The notes: generated by a model from the letters alone, not told the origin. Numbered from the stretch's first letter, positions 9,901 to 21,969 are shown. The stretch: 64,000 nucleotides of DNA from Lentinula raphanica (GCA_027919835.1 JANVFP010000007.1:868001-932000); one strand, 5' to 3'. Numbers and translations are program-made.

Positions 9901-12900
9901 ACTGCAATTGCAGCAGCAGCATCTAAAGGTCACCAAGATGTTGTTGAATATCTTGTCCAACATGATGCAGATATCAATTTGAAGGGTGGCCATTATGGAA
10001 CTGCAATTGCAGCAGCAGCCTCTGAAGGTCACCAAGATGTGGTTGAATATCTTGGTCAACATGGTGCAGATATCAATTTGCAGGGTGGCAATCATGGGAC
10101 TGCAATTGCAGCAGCAGCATCTAAAGGTCACCAAGATGTGGTTGAATATCTTGTCCAACATGGTGCAGATATTAATTTGCAGGGTGGTGATTATGGAACT
10201 GCCATTGCAGCAGCAGCATCTGAAGGTCACCAAGGTATTGTTGAATACCTTATCCAACATGGTGCAGATATCAATTTGAAGGGTGGCCATTATGGAACTG
10301 CAATTGCAGCAGCAGCATCTAAAGGTCACCAAGATGTGGTTGAATATCTTGTCCAACATGGTGCAGAACTCAATTTACAGGGTGGTGCAGCAGCATATAG
10401 AGGTCACCAAGGTATTGTTGAACATCTTGTCCAACATGGTGCAGATATTAATTGCCAGGGTGGTTATTATGGAACTGCAATTGCAGCAGCAGCATCTAAA
10501 GGTCACCAAGATGTTGTTGAATATCTTGTCCAACATGGTGCAGATATCAATTTACAGGGTGATCATTCTGCAACTGCAATTGCAGCAGCAGCATCTGAAG
10601 GTCACCAAGGTATTGTTGAATATCTTATCCAATATGGTGCAGATGTCAATTTACAGGGTGGTTATTATGGAACTGCAATTGCAGCAGCAGCATATAGAGG
10701 TCACCAAGGTATTGTTGAATATCTTATCCAACATGGTGCAGATGTCAATTTACAGCATGGTTATTATGGAGCTGCAATTGCAGCAGCAGCATATAGAGGT
10801 AACCAAGGTATTGTTGAATATCTTGTCCAACATGGTGCAGATAGCAATTTACAGGGTGGTCATTATGGAACTGCAATTGCAGCAGCAGCATCTGAAGGTC
10901 ACCAAGGTATTGTTGAATATCTTATCCAACATGGTGCAGATGTCAATTTACAGAGTGATATTTTTGGAACGGCAGTTGCAGCAGCAGCATATAGAGGTAA
11001 CCAAGGTATTGTTGAATATCTTGTCCAACATGGTGCAGATATCAATTTACAGGGTGGTCATTATAGAAGTGCAATTGCAGCAGCAGCATTTGGAGGTCAC
11101 CAAGGTATTGTTGAACATCTTGTCCAACATGGTGCAGATATCAATTTACAGAGTGATATTTTTGGAACGGCAGTTGCAGCAGCAGCATCTGAAGGTCACC
11201 AAGGTATTGTTGAATATCTTATCCAACATGGTGCAGATGTCAATTTACAGTGTGGTTATTATGGAACTGCAATTGCAGCAGCAGCATATAGAGGTAACCA
11301 AGGTATTGTTGAGCATCTTGTCCAACATGGTGCAGATATTGATTTACATGGTGATATTGCTGGAACGGCAGTTGCAGCAGCAGCATCTGAAGGTCACCAA
11401 TGTATTGTTGAATATCTTGTCCAACATGGTGCAGATATCAATTTACAGAGTGATATTTTTGGAACGGCAGTTGCAGCAGCAGCATATAGAGGTAACCAAG
11501 GTATTGTTGAATATCTTGTCCAACATGGTGCAGATATCAATTTACAGGGTGGTCATTATAGAAGTGCAATTGCAGCAGCAGCATTTGGAGGTCACCAAGG
11601 TATTGTTGAACATCTTGTCCAACATGGTGCAGATATCAATTTACAGAGTGATATTTTTGGAACGGCAGTTGCAGCAGCAGCATCTGAAGGTCACCAAGGT
11701 ATTGTTGAATATCTTATCCAACATGGTGCAGATGTCAATTTACAGTGTGGTTATTATGGAACTGCAATTGCAGCAGCAGCATATAGAGGTAACCAAGGTA
11801 TTGTTGAGCATCTTGTCCAACATGGTGCAGATATTGATTTACATGGTGATATTGCTGGAACGGCAGTTGCAGCAGCAGCATCTGAAGGTCACCAAGGTAT
11901 TGTTGAACATCTTGTCCAACATGGTGCAGATATCAATTTACAGAGTGATATTTTTGGAACGGCAGTTGCAGCAGCAGCATATAGAGGTAACCAAGGTATT
12001 GTTGAATATCTTATCCAACATGGTGCAGATATCAATTTACAGAGTGATATTTTTGGAACGGCAGTTGCAGCAGCAGCATATAGAGGTAACCAAGGTATTG
12101 TTGAATATCTTGTCCAACATGGTGCAGATATCAATTTACAGGGTGGTCATTATAGAAGTGCAATTGCAGCAGCATCATTTGGAGGTCACCAAGGTATTGT
12201 TGAACATCTTGTCCAACATGGTGCAGATATCAATTTACAGAGTGATATTTTTGGAACGGCAGTTGCAGCAGCAGCATATAGAGGTAACCAAGGTATTGTT
12301 GAGCATCTTGTCCAACATGGTGCAGATATTGATTTACATGGTGATATTGTTGGAACGGCAGTTGCAGCAGCAGCATCTGAAGGTCACCAATGTATTGTTG
12401 AATATCTTGTCCAACATGGTGCAGATATCAATTTACAGAGTGATATTTTTGGAACGGCAGTTGCAGCAGCAGCATATAGAGGTAACCAAGGTATTGTTGA
12501 ATATCTTGTCCAACATGGTGCAGATATCAATTTACAGGGTGGTCATTATAGAAGTGCAATTGCAGCAGCAGCATTTGGAGGTCACCAAGGTATTGTTGAA
12601 CATCTTGTCCAACATGGTGCAGATATCAATTTACAGAGTGATATTTTTGGAACGGCAGTTGCAGCAGCAGCATCTGAAGGTCACCAAGGTATTGTTGAAT
12701 ACCTTATCCAACATGGTGCAGATATCAATTTGAAGGGTGGCCATTATGGAACTGCAATTGCAGCAGCAGCATCTAAAGGTCACCAAGATGTGGTTGAATA
12801 TCTTGTCCAACATGGTGCAGAACTCAATTTACAGGGTGGTGCAGCAGCATATAGAGGTCACCAAGGTATTGTTGAACATCTTGTCCAACATGGTGCAGAT

Positions 12901-15678
12901 ATTAATTGCCAGGGTGGTTATTATGGAACTGCAATTGCAGCAGCAGCATCTAAAGGTCACCAAGATGTTGTTGAATATCTTGTCCAACATGATGCAGATA
13001 TCAATTTGAAGGGTGGCCATTATGGAACTGCAATTGCAGCAGCAGCCTCTGAAGGTCACCAAGATGTGGTTGAATATCTTGGTCAACATGGTGCAGATAT
13101 CAATTTGCAGGGTGGCAATCATGGGACTGCAATTGCAGCAGCAGCATCTAAAGGTCACCAAGATGTGGTTGAATATCTTGTCCAACATGGTGCAGATATT
13201 AATTTGCAGGGTGGTGATTATGGAACTGCCATTGCAGCAGCAGCATCTGAAGGTCACCAAGGTATTGTTGAATACCTTATCCAACATGGTGCAGATATCA
13301 ATTTGAAGGGTGGCCATTATGGAACTGCAATTGCAGCAGCAGCATCTAAAGGTCACCAAGATGTGGTTGAATATCTTGTCCAACATGGTGCAGAACTCAA
13401 TTTACAGGGTGGTGCAGCAGCATATAGAGGTCACCAAGGTATTGTTGAACATCTTGTCCAACATGGTGCAGATATCAATTTACAGAGTGATATTTTTGGA
13501 ACAGCAGTTGCAGCAGCAGCATATAGAGGTAAACAAGGTATTGTTGAATATCTTGTCCAACATGGTGCAGATATCAATTTACAAGGTGATCATTCTGCAA
13601 CTGCAATTGCAGCAGCAGCATCTGAAGGTCACCAAGGTATTGTTGAATGTCTTATCCAACATGGTGCAGATGTCAATTTACAGTGTGGTTATTATGGAAC
13701 TGCAATTGCAGCAGCAGCATATAGAGGTAACCAAGGTATTGTTGAGCATCTTGTCCAACATGGTGCAGATATTGATTTACATGGTGATATTGTTGGAACG
13801 GCAGTTGCAGCAGCAGCATCTGAAGGTCACCAATGTATTGTTGAATATCTTGTCCAACATGGTGCAGATATCAATTTACAGAGTGATATTTTTGGAACGG
13901 CAGTTGCAGCAGCAGCATATAGAGGTAACCAAGGTATTGTTGAATATCTTGTCCAACATGGTGCAGATATCAATTTACAGGGTGGTCATTATAGAAGTGC
14001 AATTGCAGCAGCATCATTTGGAGGTCACCAAGGTATTGTTGAACATCTTGTCCAACATGGTGCAGATATCAATTTACAGAGTGATATTTTTGGAACGGCA
14101 GTTGCAGCAGCAGCATCTGAAGGTCACCAAGGTATTGTTGAATATCTTATCCAACATGGTGCAGATTTCAATTTACAGTGTGGTTATTATGGAACTGCAA
14201 TTGCAGCAGCAGCATATAGAGGTAACCAAGGTATTGTTGAGCATCTTGTCCAACATGGTGCAGATATTGATTTACATGGTGATATTGCTGGAACGGCAGT
14301 TGCAGCAGCAGCATCTGAAGGTCACCAAGGTATTGTTGAACATCTTGTCCAACATGGTGCAGATATCAATTTACAGAGTGATATTTTTGGAACGGCAGTT
14401 GCAGCAGCAGCATATAGAGGTAACCAAGGTATTGTTGAATATCTTATCCAACATGGTGCAGATATCAATTTACAGAGTGATATTTTTGGAACGGCAGTTG
14501 CAGCAGCAGCATATAGAGGTAACCAAGGTATTGTTGAATATCTTGTCCAACATGGTGCAGATATCAATTTACAGGGTGGTCATTATAGAAGTGCAATTGC
14601 AGCAGCATCATTTGGAGGTCACCAAGGTATTGTTGAACATCTTGTCCAACATGGTGCAGATATCAATTTACAGAGTGATATTTTTGGAACGGCAGTTGCA
14701 GCAGCAGCATCTGAAGGTCACCAAGGTATTGTTGAATATCTTATCCAACATGGTGCAGATGTCAATTTACAGTGTGGTTATTATGGAACTGCAATTGCAG
14801 CAGCAGCATATAGAGGTAACCAAGGTATTGTTGAGCATCTTGTCCAACATGGTGCAGATATTGATTTACATGGTGATATTGCTGGAACGGCAGTTGCAGC
14901 AGCAGCATATAAAGGTAACCAAGGTATTGTTGAATATCTTGTCCAACATGGTGCAGATATCAATTTACAGAGTGATATTTTTGGAACGGCAGTTGCAGCA
15001 GCAGCATATAGAGGTAACCAAGGTATTGTTGAATATCTTGTCCAACATGGTGCAGATATCAATTTACAGGGTGATCATTCTGCAACTGCAATTGCAGCAG
15101 CAGCATCTGAAGGTCACCAAGGTATTGTTGAATATCTTATCCAACATGGTGCAGATGTCAATTTACAGTGTGGTTATTATGGAACTGCAATTGCAGCAGC
15201 AGCATATAGAGGTAACCAAGGTATTGTTGAGCATCTTGTCCAACATGGTGCAGATATTGATTTACATGGTGATATTGTTGGAACGGCAGTTGCAGCAGCA
15301 GCATCTGAAGGTCACCAATGTATTGTTGATTATCTTGTCCAACATGGTGCAGATATTGATTTACATGGTGATATTGCTGGAACGGCAGTTGCAGCAGCAG
15401 CATCTGAAGGTCACCAAGGTATTGTTGAACATCTTGTCCAACATGGTGCAGATATCAATTTACAGAGTGATATTTTTGGAACGGCAGTTGCAGCAGCAGC
15501 ATATAGAGGTAACCAAGGTATTGTTGAATATCTTGTCCAACATGGTGCAGATATCAATTTACAGGGTGGTCATTATGGAACTGCAATTGCAGCAGCAGTA
15601 TCTGAAGGTCACCAAGATGTTCATCAGGAAAAATGTACTGAGCTCTCAGCCACTAAAAGCTGCTTTCAAGCCCCCTAG
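6925..15678 (+). CDS. NLR-A: NACHT-ankyrin STAND protein with about 67 ankyrin repeats
   Basis: Model from comparison with NLR-B: exons 6925-6938, 6971-7012, 7066-7148, 7208-7384, 7437-7461, 7525-8079, 8127-8929 and 8978-15678 (8,400 nt, 2,799 aa, all phases consistent). The N-terminus is short and carries NVTVTGGEFNVAERDM. Walker A GQAGSGKT lies at residues 104-111, split by an intron. Walker B VIIDALDEC (210-218) is the NACHT signature. A helical region follows to residue 566, then 33-residue ankyrin units of the form YGTAIAAAASEGHQ..VEYLVQHGADINLQ. Units are near identical in DNA, many differing only at a few codons. It would act as a cytosolic signalling receptor, with NTP-dependent oligomerisation triggered through the repeats (family knowledge). 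The apparent in-frame TAA at 8956-8958 falls in the 48-nt last intron. The present stop (15676-15678) is inside an inserted element, so the C-terminus is foreign and truncated. Intron 1 (32 nt) is unusually short, so the exact N-terminus is uncertain. Confidence 0.8.
8978..15621 (+). repeat. 99-bp tandem array encoding ankyrin repeats (about 67 units)
   Basis: 6,644 bp of 99-bp units, each beginning near GGAACTGCAATTGCAGCAGC and ending near CATGGTGCAGATATCAATTT. Units fall into a few subtypes (Ser-Glu-Gly, Ser-Lys-Gly, Tyr-Arg-Gly, Phe-Gly-Gly). These form higher-order blocks: the GGHYRSAIAAA subtype recurs at about 11060, 11555, 12150, 12545, 13985 and 14580, and the shortened ELNLQGGAAAYRGHQ subtype at about 10370, 12825 and 13400. 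Spacings are multiples of 99 bp. This indicates repeated unequal exchange of multi-unit blocks. Confidence 0.9.
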
Positions 15679-16593
15679 GGCCTTTCAAGGCTTTGGAGCC
15701 CCCAAGGCATGCAAAGATACCCCCCAAATCCTAGGCATTCTCGGCCACTTGAAAGTTCTGGGCTATTCTTTGAGGTGCTTTGAGAATCTTTGAGTGTCTT
15801 TGAGGAGCTTTGAGATGCTTTCAAAGGCAGAAAATATGAGTAAAAATTAATTGATTCCTCTTATTTCTATTTTACATTACATTCTATTTCATATTCTTGT
15901 ATTATGTAATTTCTAATTATATTATATTACATAAGAGTTATATAATTACAAGAATTTATAATGTACTAGTTAATTATCAAATTATTTAGAGAATCTAATC
16001 TACAAATCTCATATATAAAGTCCTTCATTGAGATATGATAACATATCCAACATGTAGATATATAGTTAATATAGCTATATATAAGTTTGGACCATGTGAC
16101 AAACTTTTTGATTGTACATGGTTCACGGTGGCAGCCCAAATATATCATTGAAACAAGATCCTGTCAAAGTTGTCAATGGCAGTTTTTGATGCATGTATTC
16201 TCTAGATTAAGCAAGTTCTGCAATACACTTATGTCATTTCCTATTTGGGTGATGTTTTCTTCATTTAATTTGATATTAAAAGTTGCTAAAAAGCTCTGCA
16301 AAGACTCTCAAAAACTCTCAAAGATCCTCAAAGACCCTCAAAGATTCTCAAAGCACTTCAAAGCACTACAAAACAGTTTAGTGACCTGGGCAACCTAGGC
16401 CATTAAGGCACTTTCAGAGTCCCTAGGAATTAGCCATTTCTTGAGGTGCTCTCAGATCAAAGTATATTCCTTTGAGGTTGCCTAAGAAATGCCCATTTTC
16501 CTCAGTGCTTTCTAGCTCTCCTAAACATGTAGGCCCTCTAGAGAGCCTCAAAGATACTCATAGTTGCCTAGGCCTAGAGTATTTTTCCTGATG
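15622..16593 (+). mobile_element. CATCAGG-family terminal-inverted-repeat element, 972 bp
   Basis: Begins CATCAGGAAAAATG and ends ATTTTTCCTGATG, imperfect terminal inverted repeats. It is flanked by a 2-bp TT duplication (15620-15621 and 16594-16595). Deleting the element plus one TT rejoins the ankyrin frame exactly (..HQDV/VEYL..). Both subterminal regions are full of CTTTGAG-type words in opposite orientations, typical of transposase-binding arrays, and the centre is AT-rich. No transposase ORF, so it is non-autonomous. The superfamily is uncertain; a 2-bp duplication with subterminal arrays would suit CACTA-like elements, but the ends do not read CACTA. Confidence 0.75.
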
Positions 16594-16595
16594 TT

Positions 16596-17048
16596 GTGGA
16601 ATATCTTGTCCACCATGATGCAGATATCAATTTGCAGGGTGGCAATCGTGGAACTGCAATTGCAGCAGCAGCATTTGGAGGTCACCAAGATGTTGTTGAA
16701 TATCTTGTCCAACATGGCGCAGATATCAATTTGCTGGGTGGCTATTATGGAACGGCCATTGCAGCAGCATTTTGGGGTCACCAAGGTATTATTGAATATC
16801 TTGTCCAACATGGTGCAGATATCCATTTGCAGGGTAGCAATTATGGAACTGCAATGGCGGCAGCTGCATAGTATAGAGGTCACCAAGGTATTGTTGAATA
16901 TCTTGTCCAATATGGTGCAGATATTAATTTGCAGGGTGGCCAGTATGGAACTGCAATTGCAGCAGCAGCCTCTGAAGGTCACCAAGATGTTGTTAAATAT
17001 CTTGTCCAACATGGTGCAGTTCTCACTTTGCAGGGTGGTAATCAATAG
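16596..17048 (+). pseudogene. Severed 3' end of NLR-A (last ankyrin units)
   Basis: About four and a half ankyrin units continue the NLR-A frame beyond the inserted element, with one shortened unit (AAAFWGHQ). An in-frame TAG at 16869-16871 arose in a unit that elsewhere reads GCATATAGAGGT. The frame is otherwise open to TAG at 17046-17048. The following sequence (GTTCATGAGGAAG, then ACACTATATAG, then AAGTACTTGTAAT) matches the sequence beyond the end of NLR-B, so the original gene end was here. Confidence 0.75.
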
Positions 17049-17459
17049 TGAAGGATAGCAAGGATGTCCATTTGTTGTTGCATGCTGCAATTGATTGTTC
17101 ATGAGGAAGTGAGCCTAGAGAGGCAGGAGGACACTATATAGTGGTTCATAGTGAGAGCTAAGTGTATATCAAGTGGAAGTACTTGTAATAAAGGTCTTCA
17201 CGAGTCCCGGACTTAGGGGCAGGTATGACTGGGACCCGTGGTGCAGGTACCGGGCAAGGAAAACACTTGACCCATAACCGGAATCTGACCCGTGAGAAAA
17301 CATACCTGTCCGGCAGGTAATATACCTGCGAGTTGGCAGGTAGCTGGCAGGTCATTAATTACACAGTTCACATGTAGTTATTTGTAGGTACCTGCAAGTA
17401 ACTCACAGGTATATACAGTAAAAATAGAGAAAATATTAGTATTATGATGAAGCATTCAT
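17049..17459. other. NLR-A 3' flank and GCAGGTA-rich repeat
   Basis: To about 17200 the sequence is homologous to the 3' flank of NLR-B (probable 3'-UTR). From about 17210 to 17420 it is rich in GGCAGGTA/TACCTG words in both orientations and in GACCCGT motifs. It looks like a repeat-derived segment and has no coding frame. Confidence 0.45.
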
Positions 17460-17986
17460 TAGATAATGGATGCTAGAATGCACATACTATGAATGTTTAT
17501 ATGTTATTATATCTCAATGAAGAATTTTAAATATGACATTTATAGATTAGATTTCCTATATAATTTGGTAATTTAGATAGTACATTACAAATTCTTGTAA
17601 TTATATAAGTCTTATATAATATAATAATTAGAAATTATATAATACTAGAATATAAAATAAAATATAATAGAATGTAAAATAGAAACAAGAGGAATAAATT
17701 GATTTTTATTTATATTATTTGCTTTTGAAAGCATCTCAAAGCACCACAAAGACACTCAAAGCACCTCAAAAACACTCAAAGACATTCAAAGATCCTTAAA
17801 GACACTCAAAGATCCTCAAAGCACCTCAAAGCACCTCAAAGAATACCCCAGAACTTTCAGGTGGCTGAAAGTGCCTAGGATTTGGGGGGTATCTTTGTAG
17901 GCTTTGGGGGCCCCAAAGCCTTGGAAGGCTCTAGGGGCCTGAAAGCAGCTTTTAGTGGCTGAGAGCTCAGTACATTTTTCCTGATG
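17460..17986 (-). mobile_element. CATCAGG-family element, half copy in reverse orientation
   Basis: The right end ATTTTTCCTGATG (to 17986) and the sequence leftward are the reverse complement of the left half of the 15622-16593 element: the terminal ACTGAGCTCTCAGCCACTAA block, the CTTTGAG array and the AT-rich centre. Homology fades near 17460 and no matching opposite terminus is present, so this is a truncated copy. Confidence 0.65.
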
Positions 17987-17987
17987 T

Positions 17988-18212
17988 TGGTTTAGGGTTG
18001 GGCTTGCATTAAGGTTATGGGCTGTGGCTGTGACTCTGAAACAAAAAAAGTAGCTGTGTACACAGCCACTCAGAGAGGTCATGTGCAAATCCAAACAAGA
18101 CCATACCAAATGTCCAAAATTTCGGACCATGTGTATGGTCTTGTTTGGTTTAGGGTTGGGCTTGCATTAAGGTTATGGGCTGTGGCTGTCACTCTGAAAA
18201 AAAAGTAGCTGT
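17988..18212. repeat. Direct repeats (about 67 bp) bracketing a 58-bp hairpin
   Basis: The block beginning TGGTTTAGGGTTGGGCTTGC occurs at 17988-18057 and again at 18146-18212 with few differences. Between them lies a near-perfect palindrome, 18091-18148, with perfect 16-nt arms CCAAACAAGACCATAC and GTATGGTCTTGTTTGG and a partly self-complementary centre. It is probably a small mobile or palindromic element. Confidence 0.7.
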
Positions 18213-18666
18213 CACTGCGGGGATTGGACCGTTTCCTCGACGCTTAAAGGCTGATGTTATGCAGAGGAAAAGTACAAAATTCTCAGGTTTTTCGGAAAGC
18301 AAAAATTTTTGATATCCTCACCATATTCGGAGCAAGGTTATATAGCTGAAATTGAGCGAAAATTGAATATAACAGATGTCTAACCTCAATGAGGAAATTT
18401 TCAAAACTCTTGCAGAGGAAATTCCTAGTGTCCTGGGTGATTTTACTCAAATGATATTCAAAATTCTCTCTAGGCGGAAATCATAGCCAAATTGGGATGT
18501 TTTTTTCAAAAATCACCGGATATCCTCGCCGAAATAATCTTCAATTTCCAGCCAATTTCTGCCTCGAGAAAATGGTGAGGTTCTTCAAAATATTCTCGCC
18601 GAGGTTATGTATACCAGACGTCAAGACATCCCCGACATCGGAATAGCAAAATGTCGGGACATCCTG
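18213..18666. other. No gene seen; AT-rich decayed sequence
   Basis: Contains recurring TTCTCGCCGAGG / GAGGAAATT-like words and a short hairpin around 18633-18659 (CCCGACAT..ATGTCGGG) just before the inverted-repeat element. No frame of interest. Confidence 0.4.
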
Positions 18667-21316
18667 CACAGGATACTGTGAGGCTTTTGTAAAAAGTACC
18701 GATGAGTTTTCGAGGAACATTTGAAAAAACCTGCGATAACTCGGAGGGGGCTCCGGAAATGGCTCCGGGGGTGGTCATGCCTGTCACCACCTGTCACATG
18801 GGGCCTATATTTACTGTTTTGGGTAATTAATAATTATCCAGATATTAAATAAGCAGTATATTTTCAAAAAACCCGAAAATTCATAAAAAATCTAAAAAAT
18901 CCTAAAAAAGCCAGATTAGGTCAGATCAGGGTATGTAAGCAAATGACCTCATATAATCAAAAATGATGTAGGGTGAATCTAGGTACTAAAAATAGCCAAA
19001 AAAATCACTCAAAATGCTAAAAATATTTAGGGATGGTAGAGGGCCTATTGCAGGTCCAGGCACATCAAAATTACCAAAAAAGGAAAAATTTGATCATGAT
19101 GTCATCTTGTAGCAAAAAATCTGAAAAAAATCATAAAAATAGTCAAAAAATTCAGGGGTGGCTCGTTGGCCCTGAAAATGCAAAATAAAAAAAAATACGC
19201 GACAAGTGTAAAAAATTTTATCACTCCAAATTATACCAAATCCACTATACAGTCAGAATATATAATGTATATGCTATTTTTAGCACCTCTAGCACCCTCA
19301 ATCACTCATAATTGCTTATATCACTCAAGAATTACACCAAACTGGCAACATTAAGTAAATATGATGTACATGATATTTTTAGCACACCTAGTACCCTTGA
19401 ACACTCAGAACAATTTTTATTACTCAATATGTTCAGCTTGGTACTTATCACACCTAACATACTAAAACTTGGAACAGTAGTGATATGTATTATGTCTAAC
19501 ACAGTTGACAACAAATACTCAAAACAGTGTTATCAGTTACTATACTTAACACACTTAACAGTCAAAAATTCGGAACAATATTACTTGATATACATAACAC
19601 ACTCATTGTTATACTATAACACACTTATAACAACGAGTTTTGGGCGCTTATGGGCGCTTATTTGGTGTTTTTGAGTCGAAATTCATTAATAGCACACTCA
19701 ATAATTTTTGTGTGGGCTCTATATTGTGTCAGGATGTTGTATATATCATATTCCTCTAGATATAATTCAGAGAACTCGAAATTACAACCTGTGGGGCTAG
19801 CTATACTATGATCTTTTGTGATATAACACTGTTTTATGTGAATGACAGTGCATACACCCATGTTATGAAGTCAAATTGCTGCTAGGTCATGAAAAGAGTC
19901 ATCCTACAACCTATTCTATGCTAACTCTATGTGATACAGCCAAGAGATCTGTAATGGGGCTCATTGAATATGACATCTATTGTTACATGTAAGTGTAGAC
20001 ATCTATGGTGTACATGAAACATGTACATGTGTATCACAGTGTCCAACCTTTGTGATAGCTATCTGAATCATGTATAGACACTGCTAGTAGACTGTAGGAG
20101 TGCTTTCCTCATGAACTAGCATCAGTATACTTGCACTACATGAACATATGCATTGGCATTATATAAAACACTAGTATAGCTAGCCACACAGGTTGTAATT
20201 TCGAGTTGTCTGAATTATATCTAGAGGAATATGATATATACAACATCCTGACACAACATAGAGCCCACACAAAAATTATTGAGTGTGCTATTAATGAATT
20301 TCGACTCAAAAACACCAAATAAGCGCCCATAAGCGCCCAAAACTCGTTGTTATAAGTGTGTTATAGTATAACAATGAGTGTGTTATGTATATCAAGTAAT
20401 ATTGTTCCGACTTTTTGACTGTTAAGTGTGTTAAGTATAGTAACTGATAACACTGTTTTGAGTATTTGTTGTCAACTGTGTTAGACATAATACATATCAC
20501 TACTGTTCCGAGTTTTAGTATGTTAGGTGTGATAAGTACCAAGTGTACTGAACATATTGAGTAATAAAAATTGTTCTGAGTGTTCAAGGGTACTAGGTGT
20601 GCTAAAAATATCATGTACATCATATTTACTTAATGTTGCCAGTTTGGTGTAATTCTTGAGTGATATAAGCAATTATGAGTGATTGAGGGTGCTAGAGGTG
20701 CTAAAAATAGCATATACATTATATATTCTGACTGTATAGTGGATTTGGTATAATTTGGAGTGATAAAATTTTTTACACTTGTCGCGTATTTTTTTTATTT
20801 TGCATTTTCAGGGCCAACGAGCCACCCCTGAATTTTTGACTATTTTTATGATTTTTTTCAGATTTTTTGCTACAAGATGACATCATGATCAAATTTTTCC
20901 TTTTTTGGTAATTTTGATGTGCCTGGACCTGCAATAGGCCCTCTACCATCCCTAAATATTTTTAGCATTTTGAGTGATTTTTTTGGCTATTTTTAGTACC
21001 TAGATTCACCCTACATCATTTTTGATTATATGAGGTCATTTGCTTACATACCCTGATCTGACCTAATCTGGCTTTTTTAGGATTTTTTAGATTTTTATGA
21101 ATTTTCGGGTTTTTTTGAAAATGTACTGCTTATTTAATATCTGGATAATTATTAATTACCCAAAACAGTAAATATAGGCCCCATGTGATAGGTAGTGACA
21201 GGCATGACCACCCCCCGGAGCCATTTCTGGAGCCCCCTCCGAGTTATCGCAGGTTTTTTCAAATGTTCCTCGAAAACTCATCGGTACTTTTTACAAAAGT
21301 TTCACAGTATCAGCTG
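18667..21316. mobile_element. Long inverted-repeat (foldback-like) element, 2.65 kb
   Basis: Left end CACAGGATACTGTGA (from 18667), right end CAGTATCAGCTG (to 21316). The left arm (to about 19860) and right arm (from about 20130) are reverse complements over about 1.2 kb with scattered differences, separated by about 270 bp. Near the inner ends both arms encode the same short peptide ending INEFRLKNTK, facing inward, but no intact transposase. Flanks do not show an obvious target duplication here, unlike the copy in gypsy-1. Confidence 0.8.
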
Positions 21317-21411
21317 GATCTAGAGGATATAGTCTCAAGGACAGTTTTGAGGTTTTCGAGTTCGAATCAAAGGGCGCCGATGTCCGACTAGTCACTTAGA
21401 TTTAGATTTGT

Positions 21412-21953
21412 TTAAGAAACCACGTCAACTTTTCTCACCTCTTGCGTAGTTTTTCGTGGAACGTATCCTGGGTCGCATTTTCCTGCTCGAAGTTTTGACA
21501 CTACTTCTTCCATTTCCATGACCGCTAATTCAGACTTACAAGCCTGCTTGTAGTAATCCTTCACATCTTCTTTGAGCTTCGCAACGTCGTCCATCTCTGT
21601 GTTCTGAATGCTTCAAGTCAGATAAAGAGCGATAGAATCGGTAGAAGTTTGCACGCACAATTATGAAGTCTAACTCATCTTCCAGCTCATGGAGTCGAGC
21701 TTTCAGTTCACGATTCTCATCTTCCAGCTCATTGATCCGGGCTAGAAGTTCAGGATCACGATTTGCCCTTAATATCTGTATCTCGTCCTTGTAGGCTCCG
21801 TCCTTCATGAGAATACGCATACGCTAGCGCGAAGGGAAAAATGAGATGGATTTATCCATGAGTGGTGGGCGAACTTACTGTGTATCGAGCATGATCCTCA
21901 TCATACTGATCGCATGCGCTTTCAGAGAGGGTATGTTTCAGAGGAAGTGGCAT
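21412..21953 (-). CDS. Small coiled-coil protein, unrecognised
   Basis: ATG at 21953 (MPLPLKHTLSESACDQYDED). Intron 1 has donor GTAAGT at about 21877 and an acceptor at about 21825. Intron 2 is 55 nt (GTGCGT..CAG). The last exon starts NTEMDDVAKLKEDVK and ends with TAA at 21412. About 140 aa. The centre is a clear heptad coiled coil: ARINELEDENRELKARLHEL, continuing ELEDEL. No domain recognised; probably a structural or adaptor protein. The start could be further upstream. Confidence 0.55.
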
Positions 21954-21969
21954 GAGGAAGTAGGTTGGT

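Noticed and set aside
9580..10359. Minus-strand Cys-rich frames within the ankyrin array (and similar ones over NLR-B)
   Set aside because: Poly-Cys runs are the reverse complement of the GCAGCAGCA (Ala) codons; a shadow of the real frame.
8978..15621. Regularly spaced repeats resembling a CRISPR array
   Set aside because: Repeats are 99 bp with no unique spacers, encode ankyrin units in frame, and the genome is eukaryotic.
10283..15793. Very long overlapping plus-strand frames (816 and 827 codons) inside the ankyrin array
   Set aside because: They arise because the 99-bp unit happens to lack stops in another frame; the products have repeats of IEVTKVLLNILSNMVQ with no ankyrin fold, and NLR-B supports only the ankyrin frame.
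21345..21375. tRNA-like B-box (GAGTTCGAATC) near the end of the inverted-repeat element
   Set aside because: The T-stem does not pair and no A-box or acceptor stem fits.
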